Shown here piece after piece: positions 1 to 10,430 of a DNA stretch of 64,000 bases. A program made the position numbers and the translations under genes. The stretch spans positions 9,181,665 through 9,245,664 of the forward strand of contig CM044959.1 of the NCBI GenBank assembly GCA_024516035.1, given 5' to 3'. A model generated the notes under the pieces. The model was not told where the DNA came from. It saw only the letters and a list, made by a program, of their open reading frames with translations, and searched no databases. Within the stretch, counting starts at the first letter, position 1. Every line of letters starts with the position of its first letter. Origin of the DNA: Bactericera cockerelli. Lineage: Eukaryota; Arthropoda; Insecta; Hemiptera; Triozidae.

Positions 1-135
1 GATTGTATATTATAGAGAAAGAAAAAAGAGAGAGAGAGAAGGTATATTATAGAGAAAGAAAGAATGAGAGAGAGACAGATATGGTAGATCATTGAGAAAG
101 AAAGAAAGAGAGAGTAGGGGAGAAATAGGAGACTT
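1..135. repeat. GA-rich simple sequence
   Basis: Degenerate GAGA/GAAA purine sequence with no coding signal. The next 100 bases hold nothing recognised. Confidence 0.8.
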
Positions 136-254
136 TTGTGAGTGCAAGATGTTTAAGGAGTAACATGGGAAATGAAAAGGGATAAGTTACATTTTTGCCC
201 CGTCTGTATATAGTCGCGGACCTGGCTATATGAACTGGACAACCTTGATATAAG

Positions 255-410
255 ATAATAATAATAATAACACTCTTTAGTGGAAGGTAACCACTTACTT
301 AGAAGTAGGGGCTCATGGAAATAAGACTCTTTATTGCAGCTGATTATTATGTGGTAATTTTTTCAAATAAACAATGGGAAAAATATGCATTGGTCGGGAT
401 TCGAACCAAT
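255..410 (-). mobile_element. SINE family C copy, truncated at the tRNA end
   Basis: Reads as the reverse complement of the 13.05-kb copy: an (ATA)n tail at 255-270, the ACTCTTTAGTGGAAGGTAAC block, then a B-box-like GATTCGAACC near 395. The tRNA 5' half with the A box is missing. It is therefore a 5'-truncated copy of a tRNA-derived SINE. Confidence 0.7.
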
Positions 411-524
411 AAACACTTATTTATTAGTAGGACAAAGTATACAATATTTATAATATAAAATAGTTTGAAAATTAGTAAATGATAAAATTGTTTGAAAATG
501 AATAAATAATAAAGAAGAAAAATA

Positions 525-590
525 CTAATGTCCTAACTGAAGGGCGGGATTATTGCCTGCGGCAATCTCTTCCACCCAACCCTTACTCTT
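525..590 (+). repeat. Fragment of repeat K (LINE-like 3' end)
   Basis: Contains the recurring block with GGGCGGGATTATTGCC and CTCTTCCACCCAACCC, seen again near 19.17, 26.45, 44.87 and 54.72 kb. Longer copies end in AATAAAGC followed by (AAT)n, suggesting a retroposon 3' end. The parent element is not present here. Confidence 0.5.
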
Positions 591-737
591 TACTTACTCT
601 TTGGTAATTTGTTTTGGCAGGCATGGAAATAAATTATTTTTCCAGAACGGTAAATCTTATATTGAGCTCTAGGTATTTATTTTGTAGCAGTCCCTCATAC
701 TCTGAATGTATGATAAAATGTCGCTACTGAACATATA

Positions 738-1060
738 AAGGAAGAAGGAGAGAGAAAGGGAGAGATAGAGAGAGAGAGAGAGAAACGGAGAGAGAGAGAG
801 GGAGGGATAGAGAGAGAGCAAAAGGCAGACTGAGAAAAAAGAAAATAGTGAGTGTGTGTGAAATAGAAAATTATGGCCAGAGGATAGTTGAGAGAGAAAG
901 AAATATTAGAGAGATGGGGATGAGGTCTGATGTTTGAATAGAAAAGAGGAGGAAGAAGAGGAAGAGAAAATGGAGGAGAATGGAGTGGAGGAGGGAGAGA
1001 AATGGAGGAGAATGGAGTGGAGGAGGGAGAGAAATGGAGGAGAATGGAGTGGAGGAGAAG
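738..1060. repeat. Polypurine tract with a 32-bp tandem repeat
   Basis: GAGA/GGAG purine sequence. At 969-1060 a 32-bp unit starting AATGGAGGAG repeats about three times nearly perfectly. Open frames on both strands here are compositional artefacts rich in E/R/G or F/L/S. Confidence 0.8.
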
Positions 1061-1769
1061 TCGAAGGCTATTTTGAGAATGAGCGCTTTGTTGCCTTCTA
1101 GCTTTTCAATTTTCCGATATTTTCGTTCAATAACAATTTCTAGGGATAGAGAAAAGGAGAAGTGGTGTGAAAGGAGAATGGGAGGGAGGGAGAGAAAATG
1201 GAGGTTGAGAAATTGAGATACAGAGAAAGGAGGCTGAGCAGTCGAGAATGAAAGGCGAAGCGGGGGAAATGAGAAAGCAGAAAGTATACAAGAGAAGCGA
1301 CCGCTACTCCGGCTGGACATGTTTGAAATTGTTGTAATATCCCATTTATATAATATTGCGTGCCGCTAACGAGGGTGGTTTTGTGGTGGTATTTAGAAAG
1401 TATTTTATTCTCCTTTAGAAATGGGAGAAAAGAAACATTTTGTGCCAAAGCATGAAGTGTCCGTCGAAAGGGAGAATGGCTTTCTGTTATATAACTTTTC
1501 GACCTTTATAGGAAAGTCACAATTCGTCCTTATTTTCATTCGACGTTGTTTGTCCCTAGCTTGCATACAGAAAAGGTAGAAATATATACTACGAAATCAT
1601 TTGTTCGAAAAAATGTTTATGCATTGCTAAGATCATTGATGATGAGAGTTATCAATTTCTAAAGGCTATGCTTTGACCTAGAAATTGTTCTCCTATGTTT
1701 CTCGTTTGCTCATTTTCGACTATGTTTAATGAGGTACATCCATGCATAATCTATACTGAGTCCTGAATT

Positions 1770-1950
1770 ATTGTAGCAATTAGCGGACCGCGGTTCGAAT
1801 CCGGGCCGCGAAGCTCTTTTGTCCGGGACGCAAACAAAATTCGAGGACCAAAAATTTTTTTTTTCTCTTTCTTCAAAAAAGAAAAGAAAAAGATGAACAA
1901 TCGGTCACCCATCCAAGTACTATCTACGCTCGAAGTTTCAGAACTAAAAA
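1770..1950 (-). mobile_element. SINE-like fragment with 5S-like segment
   Basis: A B-box-like GGTTCGAATCC lies at about 1791. A T/A-rich stretch follows, then GGTCACCCATCCAAGTAC at 1897-1914, the reverse complement of the conserved 5S rRNA C-box region. Probably overlapping SINE remnants; limits are uncertain. Confidence 0.4.
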
Positions 1951-2390
1951 GAAAACTTGCACTCTATGAAGGAAATTTCCGAATTTCCAGACGGGAGAGA
2001 ATGTTGAACCCCTTGGAAGAGTAAATTTTTAACCCCCCCACTCTTCACAGGAAGAGAATACGGGTGTTTTAACCCCCCACTTTTCAGAGGGAGAGAATAA
2101 GGGTGTATCAATGTATCACACTCGAGTGGATTTCAATTTCAGGACCTGGGGGAGATTACCACCCTATAAGGAGGTACAATAAGTGCACCAGTTCCTCAAA
2201 ACACGCATGTTAAGCAACGTTTATCTTTTTTTTTTTTTTCTTTCTTTTTTTTGAGGAGGAAAATCTTATAAGATTCACTTCAGCAAAGCTCTAGTGCTGA
2301 AGGATATGCGGGACTTGCCGGCAGGGTATGTTGTGTCGCCCCTCTTGAAGGGCAGCAATTCCTCAAATCACGCATGTTATGCAACGTTTA
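1950..2390. repeat. Short direct repeats, otherwise unassigned
   Basis: Two direct repeats of about 33 bp sharing CGCATGTTA and GCAACGTTTAT lie at 2190-2222 and 2350-2382. Another degenerate pair containing TTAACCCCCCAC lies at 2027-2110. No gene is seen. Confidence 0.5.
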
Positions 2391-2393
2391 TTA

Positions 2394-2707
2394 TTATTTA
2401 TTTTTTATTTAAAGATGAGTGTTTCATAGCCTTTTTTATTTCGTAGCCATGAAACAGGAGCTTCTATAGACGCTTGTGGTTTGTGTTGTAGCCTACCCAT
2501 CCCGTAGTATGCCTCCCCTCTGATGGGCGAGAAGTGACACAATATAATTCCCAATTAGGTGCTGGGTCAACAAGAGCGCACCGGAAGGTCTCCATTACAA
2601 ACAATTGTAACCAAATTATGAATACAAATTTTTGTAGGTGCGGGGGTTCGAACCTGGGACTTTCCGCATGGCAAGCGAGTGCTTAACCACTGAGCTATTC
2701 GTGCGCT
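2394..2707 (-). mobile_element. SINE family G (tRNA-Gly-like head)
   Basis: On the minus strand the head reads GCGCACGAATAGCTCAGTGG (A box region), an anticodon-loop-like CTTGCCATG consistent with a GCC anticodon, then GGTTCGAACCCC (B box). A conserved body follows, ending in an A-rich tail (the T-rich 5' side on plus). Other copies are near 49.4 and 52.8 kb, with partial ones near 19.6 and 63.6 kb. The tRNA-Gly origin is inferred from the loop. Confidence 0.8.
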
Positions 2708-2922
2708 CATTTTTCGAAAACGTATTTCCAAGTATTCAAATTTACGTGGGAGCAATGTGCACTGCCCAATTCCCACCCCTCCCATAAAACACATTACACC
2801 TATAGGAGCTCGCTCAGGGTACTATAAGAAGAGAAAATATGAAAAGAAATAACCCCTCCTGGATGCTGAACGATGCAAATATTCATTTTCCAAATCCCAA
2901 AGATTCACGGGGAGTATTAGAA

Positions 2923-3475
2923 TTCATATTAAACTTTGCAAAGTCAAGACGCATGCATGCATTGTACACGGTGCGTGCAAAGTTAGAATTCATATTAGAC
3001 TGTGCAAAGTCAAGACGCATGCATGCATTGTACACGGTGCGTGCAAAGTTAGAATTCATATTAAAATTTGCAAAGTCAAGACGCATGCATGCATTGTACA
3101 CGGTGCGTGCAAAGTTAGAATTCATATTAAAATTTGCAAAGTCAAGACGCATGCATGCATTGTACACGGTGCGTGCAAAGTTAGAATTCATATTAGACTG
3201 TGCAAAGTCAAGACGCATGCATGCATTGTACACGGTGCGTGCAAAGTTAGAATTCATATTAGACTGTGCAAAGTCAAGACGCATGCATGCATTGTACACG
3301 GTGCGTGCAAAGGTAGAATTCATATTAAAATTTGCAAAGTCAAGACGCATGCATGCATTGTACACGGTGCGTGCAAAGTTAGAATTCATATTAGACTGTG
3401 CAAAGTCAAGACGCATGCATGCATTGTACACGGTGCGTGCAAAGTTAGAATTCATATTAGACTGTGCAAAATCAT
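2923..3475. repeat. 66-bp minisatellite, about 8.5 copies
   Basis: Units start at 2940, 3006, 3072, 3138, 3204, 3270, 3336, 3402 and 3468, exactly 66 bp apart. The core contains GCATGCATGCAT and GTACACGGTGCGTGC. Two variants alternate in a short window (TTAAAATTTGC versus TTAGACTGTGC). As 66 is a multiple of three and stops are absent, both strands are open (224 and 250 codons). This looks like a consequence of the repeat rather than a gene. Confidence 0.95.
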
Positions 3476-3548
3476 GTACAACAACCAAAAATGCACTACT
3501 CAATAAGGAATGAAAAAAAAGGTGATATTCACTACTTAGTGCAAACTG

Positions 3549-3760
3549 AACACGGTAGCTCAGTGGTAAAGGCGGCACTGTGTGAATCCAGAGATTCCAG
3601 AGGTCGCGGGTTCGAAACCCAGCCGGACAAGACAAGTTATCCTCCCATTTGGGATTTCTATCACATTATAATACGTCTTGGGCTTACTGCTGGAATAATG
3701 GGACTTAATAGACCTAATCGGGTAGTAAAAAGAAGGCGATATTATTATTATAATTTTATT
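3549..3760 (+). mobile_element. SINE family A copy
   Basis: The tRNA-like head has A box GGTAGCTCAGTGG and B box GGTTCGAAACCC. The body has CCCATTTGGGATTT and GCTTACTGCTGGAATAATGG, and the tail is (ATT)n. Other copies: 9.49 kb (-), 42.55 kb (-), 43.0 kb (-) and 52.66 kb (+). Confidence 0.85.
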
Positions 3761-3834
3761 ATTTGAATTTCTGTACCTACCGAATGTACACCCGCAATAA
3801 AATTCAGAAAACCAAAACAGAAACAATTCAATAG

Positions 3835-4216
3835 AGAAGAAGAAGAAGGAAGAAAAGGAGAAGAGGAGAAGAAGAAGAAGAGAGGAGGAGGGGGAAGAGA
3901 AGAAGAGAGGAGGAGAGAAGAAGAAGGAAGAAGAAAGGAGGAGAAGGAAGAAGAAGTAGGAGGAGAAGAAGAAGAAGAAGAAGAAGGGAGGAGAAGAAGA
4001 AGGAGGAGGAGAAGAAGAAGAAGGAGGAGGAGAAGAAGAAGAAGAAGAAGAAGAAGGAGGAGGAGAAGAAGAAGAAGAAGAAGGAGGAGAAGAAGAAGAA
4101 GGAGGAGGAGAAGAAGAAGAAGGAGGAGGAGAAGAAGAAGAAGAAGAAGAAGGAGGAGGAGAAGAAGAAGGAGGAGGAAAAAGATGAGGAGATGAAGAAG
4201 GAAGAGAAGGAAGAGG
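3835..4216. repeat. (GAA/GGA)n polypurine tract
   Basis: About 380 bp of almost pure purine, chiefly GAA and GGA triplets. It abuts the 5' end of the LINE fragment. A similar purine tract follows the LINE poly(A), so the LINE may have inserted into one tract. Confidence 0.9.
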
Positions 4217-4229
4217 ATTCTAGTAGATT

Positions 4230-4775
4230 CTAGTAGAAGAAAATAAAATTCTCACATCGCGTTTAGATGAAGTAGAGCAGTACATGAGAAGATCTAACGT
4301 AGAAATCGGTAACGTCCCAGAACATGATGGAGAAAATATGGAGAAAATCGTCTGTGCTATCGGTAAGAAAGTAGGGGTGGACATTAATTTCAATATAGAT
4401 ATACAAGCAGCTCATAGAATACCATCAAAAATCTCACCCAGACCCATCATCGTTCAATTTACAAATCGTCAAATGAGAAATCAATTCATTATAAAAACAA
4501 GAAAACAAAAAATCAACTGTGATTCAATGCCCTTGGAAAACAAAAGCAACAACAAAATATATGTAAGCGACCACCTAACAGTCAACCGAAAAAAACTATT
4601 TTATGAAACAAGGATGTTAGTGAAGAAGAAGCAAATTCAATCAACCTGGACCAGGGACGGGAACATCTACGTCAAGAGGGATGACATGTCCTCTCCAATC
4701 CGCATCGCCAGTACCCAACATCTCAAGCCATTTCTTGAATCCTATGCTTCTGCAACTTCTAATCCCACTATTTAA
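4230..4775 (+). pseudogene. LINE ORF1 C-terminal part (RNA-binding protein)
   Basis: The open frame runs from just after a TAG at about 4224; the first ATG is at 4284, giving 163 codons. Before that ATG the frame reads through LDEVEQY, a coiled-coil-like segment, so the native start lay further upstream and was lost. Recognisable pieces are RRSNVEIGNVPE, AHRIPSK, RPIIVQFTNRQMRNQFI and IYVSDHLT. These resemble ORF1 proteins with a baculovirus-FP-like domain seen in many insect LINEs. Such proteins bind LINE RNA as chaperones. The N-terminal half is missing, so this copy could not supply a normal ORF1 product. Confidence 0.8.
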
Positions 4776-5132
4776 CTTTTCTTCCTCCCCCTCATCCTAT
4801 TTTTTGTTCTATTTGTTAATTTTTCTCTTTTGTTATTTATTTTACCATTTATTTACTTCACTCGTGTTTTTTTTCTTTCCATCCTTAACAGTTTTATCAT
4901 TTCTTCATTTATTAGCTTTTCACTCCTCTCTTTCTTTTCTACATAGTCCCAACTCATCAATATCTCTCTACTCCTTTATTTATCTCTCTTTTAATATCTT
5001 TGAATCAATTCATATTTACATCACTCAACAATATTTCTCTCGTTTAACTATAGGTACATCTCATCATTTATATTTCATATACATTATTATTAAATATATA
5101 TTTACATTTCTTATAACTATACGTAAAAACAA

Positions 5133-8100
5133 ATGGAAATAATAAATACAATACCAGATAACATATTTGATCAAAACACATGTACTAGTATAGATGAACT
5201 AGAACAATTTTTAAATCAAAACAAAGGCTTTAATATTTTACACACTAATATTCGAAGTATGCGTCAAAATCTCGACAATTTCTTATTAAACTTTAATAAG
5301 AACATGAATAATATTGATATTATAATTCTCTCTGAAACCTATTATGACACCAATCTTCCATATTCTTTTACAATACCAGGATTTGATTTTCATCACACAA
5401 ATCAACAAATAAATAAAAATTCAGGTGTGGCTATATTTATAAAAACAAGCTTAATATCAAATGTTGAACAAATAAATATTGAAAAATCGAATTGTTTAAA
5501 AATAGATTTACACTTAAATTCTAAAATATTTACAATACTAGCACTCTACAGAACCGGAGAAAGTAATATAAATAATTTTATTAATGAGCTTGAAATATAT
5601 TTAACAACACATTGTACAGAAAAACACAACTATATAATTATGGGTGACATAAATATTAACATACTTTCACAAAATATAAATGAAATAGGACAACACTACT
5701 TAGATACCTTAATACAACAGAATTTCATACCTTGCATAACTGAACCAACAAGATTAGATATTACTTATGGAACAAAAACATGCATTGATCATATTATGTT
5801 TAAACCTTTACGTACATCAGACATTGAAAACATAAAAACTACTATCATACACACAACTATCACAGATCATTATTCAACGCTAGCAAATATTAATATCGAA
5901 AACAACACAAATATAACAAAAAATATTAATGATGAGAAAGAAATTTTAAAACAAATATTAAACTATGACTTATTAAATTCTAAACTATGCAATTTCAACT
6001 GGCAACAAGTAACAGATTTAAGTGATGTAAACAAAAGTGCTGAAATTTTTTCTTCAAAACTTGTATCAATAATGAATTCTTGCTTTGAAACAATCAAATA
6101 TAATTCTAAAAATAGACCTCTAAAATCATGGATGACACCTGGTTTAATCAAATCAATTAGAACTCGTGATAAACTTGCTATTCAAATAAAAAAATACCCA
6201 AACAATGATACATTGAAAAACTATTATAAAAAAGTTAAAAATATAATTACATCATGTACTAGAAAAGCTAAAGAAGAACACATTAAACTTGAAATTAATC
6301 AAAATATACATGACCCTAGAAAATTGTGGCAAACTATTCATAATATTAACCATACCAAAAAAAATAAAGCACCAAATATAAGAAATATTAAAATTAACGA
6401 TAAGACCATTGATTGCAAAGAACATAAAGACATAGCAGCAAACCATATCAATAATTATTTCTGCAATGTAGGTTTTAATCTATCAAATGAAATTAAAGAA
6501 AAAACAAGAGACTACTCAACTAACATTTTAACAAATCAAAACTTAATTACCAATACAAATGATAGTTTAAATATTTTCACTAACACAGATGGAAATGAAA
6601 TTCACAAAATTTTGATGAAATTAAGAAACAATTGTGCTTCAGGCTATGATGGAATATCTGTTTCCACTTTAAAAAGAATATTTCCACACAAAATTGAACC
6701 CCTTATTCATATTTTCAATTTAAGTCTTGAACAAGGAGTTTTTCCAGAAATATATAAAACAGCTATTGTAACTCCAATACACAAAAAAGGTAATAAATCA
6801 GACCTACAAAATTATCGTCCCATTGCTGTTTTGTCAAATGTGGGTAAAATATTAGAAAAAATTGTACAAAAACGACTTGACCACTATCTAGAAAAAAATA
6901 ATATTATAAATAACCAACAATTCGGGTTCAAAAAAAAATACAGGAACAGAGGATGCTTTATTACAATTAACAACTTATTTACACAAACAAATAGATAACA
7001 ATAAAAAAATAATTGCTACATTTTTAGACTTGAAAAAAGCTTACGACAGCGTTGACCATACAATCCTCATCAAAGAACTAATAAATATAGGAATCAAAGA
7101 AAAAGCTCTACAATGGTTTCAATCTTATCTTAAAAATAGAAGACAAAAACTTAAATTATATGACCACCTCTCTGACACAATTACATGTAATGAATTTTCA
7201 ATCCCTCAAGGATCTGTTTTAGGAAGTATCCTATTTAACATATATATAAATAACATCCCTAAAATAAGTAAAGGAAAAGTATTTTGTTACGCTGACGACA
7301 CATGCATATGCTATGAAGGAACAGACTGGGACTCAACTTTTAATATTGCTAGACAAGACTTGACGCACATTAACAACTGGTATTCATCTATGTCATTACA
7401 ACTGAATTTACAAAAAACAAATTACATGACTTTCTCAATAACATCAACAGGACAACCTCCACCACAAAATACACTTAACTTACAAACAGAACAAAATCAA
7501 CTAACACAACTACAAAAACAATCTACCGTTAGATACTTGGGAATAGAACTAGATCAACACTTAAAATGGACATACCACACTAACAACATTAAAACTAAAC
7601 TTAGACATCTAATGTACATTTTCAATAATTTTACTAAAACTTGTAACGAAAATATTCTCAGGCTTATATATTTTGCTTTTGTGCAATCCCTAATTCAATA
7701 TTGTATTTCATCCTGGGGAGGTGCATATAATAATGTTATTGAACCACTTAAAAGAGCACAAAATATAATACTGAGAATAATTTTAAGAAAAGACAGACAA
7801 CACAACTCCAATGACCTTTACACACACCTAGACGTACTTCCTTTAAAAGACTTATACCTATACAAATTAATAATCTACTCTCTAAAATATGAACATTACT
7901 GGACAACCAATACTAACATGTACCGAACAAGACAACACGGACAGACAGAAACTCGACTATTACATAAATCACTTACCAAACGTCACTTCTATTACCTCGG
8001 ACAAAAAATATTAAATATAATACCAACAGAGATAAAAAATTTGAAAAACTTTAATATATCACTTAAAATTAAAATAAAAGAATATTTAAAACATAGAAAT

Positions 8101-8133
8101 ATAAATATTATTGATCTATTGCCAATAAGCTAA
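5133..8133 (+). pseudogene. LINE ORF2: AP endonuclease plus reverse transcriptase, frameshifted
   Basis: Part one (5133-6998) starts at ATG 5133. The apurinic-endonuclease-like domain shows HTNIRS, SETYYD, GDININ and TDHYS in order over about residues 35-245. The reverse transcriptase starts near residue 500 (CASGYDGIS) and continues with TPIHKKG and NYRPIAVLSN. Part two, in the next frame (ORF line 7030-8133), carries DLKKAYDSVDH, IPQGSVLGSILFN and the catalytic YADD (about 7288-7299). The two parts are separated by a one-base change in a run of nine A at 6930-6938; eight A would keep the frame. No RNase H domain is seen after the RT thumb-like region. It would nick target DNA and reverse-transcribe LINE RNA. 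The break makes this copy nonfunctional unless the A run slips or is a sequencing error. Confidence 0.95.
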
Positions 8134-8627
8134 ATATAATTTTTTTTTTTTTTCTTTTTCCATGAGACCTGTACAATTCTAAATATTATGATGAGATGCA
8201 CCTATTTATTATTTCATAATTACATCTACTATGATCATTATAAAATAGAAACACTTTTTTTTTCTTTCTTTTTTTTTCTTTTCTCCTTCATTCCTTCTTT
8301 CTTCTTCCTTTTTTCCACACTTCTTTACCATAAAAAAGATATAATTATCTTTTTCTTCCATTTACGTTTTATTGGACTTTACCTCTTTTTCTCTATTTTC
8401 TTGTTTTTTTTTTTATTTGTATTATAATTTTTTTTTCCTCTTTCCCATTTTTTTTTTTTAGTTTTCAAAGAAACCAACATATTCCTTTTTATATATTTTA
8501 TAAACACCCGCCACCAGCTTTCAGCTGACAGGGTTGTTTAAAAATACATTTTTTGCCATAATTATATTTGTCGTGAATGTAGTAATGTAACAAATAAAGA
8601 AAAAAAAAAAAAAAAAAAAAAAAAAAG
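8134..8627 (+). mobile_element. LINE 3' UTR and poly(A)
   Basis: T-rich sequence follows the ORF2 stop, with AAATAAAG just before an uninterrupted run of about 28 A. This is a normal LINE 3' end. The T-rich frames here are not genes. Confidence 0.7.
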
Positions 8628-8800
8628 GAGGAGGAGAAGGAGAAATAAGCAGAAGGACGAGGAAGAGGAAAAGGAGGAGGAGAAAGTGAAGGAGAAAGAG
8701 GAGGAGAAGGAGGATAGGAAGAAGGAGGAGAAGAAGAAGAAAGAGGAAAAGGAGCAGGACAGGAAGATGAAGAAGAAAAAAAAACGCAAAAAAAGAGGGG
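8628..8800. repeat. GGA/GAA polypurine tract 3' of the LINE
   Basis: About 170 bp of GGAGGAGAAGGAG-type sequence directly after the LINE A tract, of the same strand composition as 3835-4216. Confidence 0.85.
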
Positions 8801-8959
8801 CTTAAAATCTAGCTGCTCTTGAAATGAATTTTTACATGCGAAAGAAAAAAGTCCTTCAGTGAAAAGGAAAACAATGTTTCTTGTGTTGATTCTGGAATCG
8901 ATCTGCGCTTTCCCGGCCATTTCCATTTGTATCCTCTTGTTTGTTTGTATTGGGGTGAT

Positions 8960-9032
8960 ACAGGGTGGGTAAGTCACTTCATGACGTCATGACTTACAGG
9001 GTGGAGTGAAGTCACTTGGTGACGTCATGACT
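8960..9032. promoter_or_regulatory. Duplicated CRE-like palindromes
   Basis: Two imperfect direct repeats each start CAGGGTGG and contain a full TGACGTCA palindrome (about 8983 and 9020). They may be ends of a small mobile element (CAGGGTG ends are common here) rather than a working enhancer. No promoter is evident next to them. Confidence 0.3.
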
Positions 9033-9059
9033 GAGGGAGACATCTGTAGCCTGTTCCTG

Positions 9060-9412
9060 ACACACTATCCACTCTCAAAATCCCCGAATCTCCGTTTCAA
9101 CCGTCACACAACGCACTCTGATTGGCTAATTTGAACGCGATAACCATTCAGAGAGTACGAACAGTGCCAGTTTTATTAGGCACCCTACCAACATCTCTCG
9201 ATGAAATATTTTACATGAAAGTAAGAAAGGAATTTATTTAATTTCATTTCACAGTTTTTCATTAAACTCCCCTTGAAGTACAATACCTGTTGTACTTTTA
9301 GGGGGTAAAAATAATCATATTCAATAGAACCCGAGTGCGCTGTGTGACAGTTGAAAATGAAATTTGGAGATTTTGAGAGTGGAGAGTGTTTTGGAATGGA
9401 CTACTGTCGACT
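9060..9412. mobile_element. CCAAT-hairpin MITE copy with a loop insertion
   Basis: The left arm reads CCACTCTCAAAATC then CACACAACGCACTCTGATTGG. The right arm is its reverse complement (GTGTGACAGTTGAAA, GAGAGTGGAGAGTGTT). About 180 bp lie between the half-sites where other copies have only a few bases. Complete relatives are at 45.48 and 59.3 kb. Confidence 0.7.
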
Positions 9413-9485
9413 ATTTTGGATAAAGATTCTAACGTATCTTTGTTGTAAGTTGTAGTCCTAGTTCATAAATTTCGGATCTAGATAA

Positions 9486-9692
9486 TAATAATAATATCGC
9501 CTTATTTATACGGCCCGATTAATACTTCTAAAGTCCCATTATTCCAGCAGTAAGCCGAAGACTTATTATTATGTGGTAAAAATCCCAAATGGGAGGATAA
9601 CTTGTCATATCCCGGCTGGGTTTTGAACCCACGACCTCTGGAAACTCTGGATTCACAGAGTGCCGCCTTTACCACTGAGCTACCGGGACAGA
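9486..9692 (-). mobile_element. SINE family A copy
   Basis: Reverse complement of the family A consensus: (ATT)n tail at 9486-9497, body, B box GGGTTTTGAACCC and A box ACCACTGAGCTACC ending at the CGGGACA head near 9691. Confidence 0.85.
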
Positions 9693-10320
9693 TGTGATAA
9701 TCTTGAGTAGTACAAAAGGGTGGTCGTCCCTAACAGATTCCAATTGGAAAGGAACCATTAGGCTGAAACTGTGGTCTAAAAACAACACTTCATGGGCAAA
9801 TATTTTGAAGAAAAAAAAAATGAAAAAAAAAACAGCCTTAGGTAACGCAAAAGCCTGTCTTTTTCTAATAGACTTCAAGGTCACGTCACAAAGTGCGGGA
9901 AAAACAACTAGTAGTTATTTTACACAACACAAAGTTAATTAGTTCATAAGCCTCCTTTTTAATATCACTTAATTTCAATTGATTTTTCCTTTTTATTGTA
10001 CATAATTTTATTCAATAAAATTAATGTTGCAGCTCAGAAATAATGAACATCTCTTATCACTGACTCAATACTATTCATAACACGTCACTAGCACACAAGT
10101 GCAGGGCGTAACTTTGTCATTTTTCTCTTGCCCAAACAACATTGCGTACCCACAACCACAAGTTGCTGAAAAGATGTAGATTGTATCTGAGCGCAACATT
10201 TTACCAATTGTTGAAAAAAAAAAAAAAAACACAACACAACACAAATAATATAGCAGTTTTAAAAACTCAAAATACTCTCCCGATGGCCTATGCTAGCGGT
10301 AAAAGCTCTCTCAGGCTTTC

Positions 10321-10360
10321 TCTCTCTTTCTCTGATGGTTCTTTCATCTCTCCCACTCTC

Positions 10361-10430
<70 letters not shown>

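Larger units (their letters stand above)
4217..8627 (+). mobile_element. Non-LTR retrotransposon (LINE), 5'-truncated and frameshifted
   Basis: A two-ORF LINE: C-terminal ORF1 (about 4230-4775), a 357-nt T-rich spacer, ORF2 with endonuclease and reverse transcriptase (5133-8133, one frameshift), a T-rich 3' UTR and a long A tract (about 8599-8626). The endonuclease/RT order and the ORF1 type fit Jockey/CR1-like clades, but clade assignment needs a tree. The 5' end begins inside ORF1 beside a duplicated GATTCTAGTA. Few lesions are visible, so the copy is fairly young. Confidence 0.93.

Noticed and set aside
2839..3635. Long open frames of 224 and 250 codons on opposite strands
   Set aside because: They follow the 66-bp minisatellite period and a SINE; no start context, homology or codon bias supports a protein.
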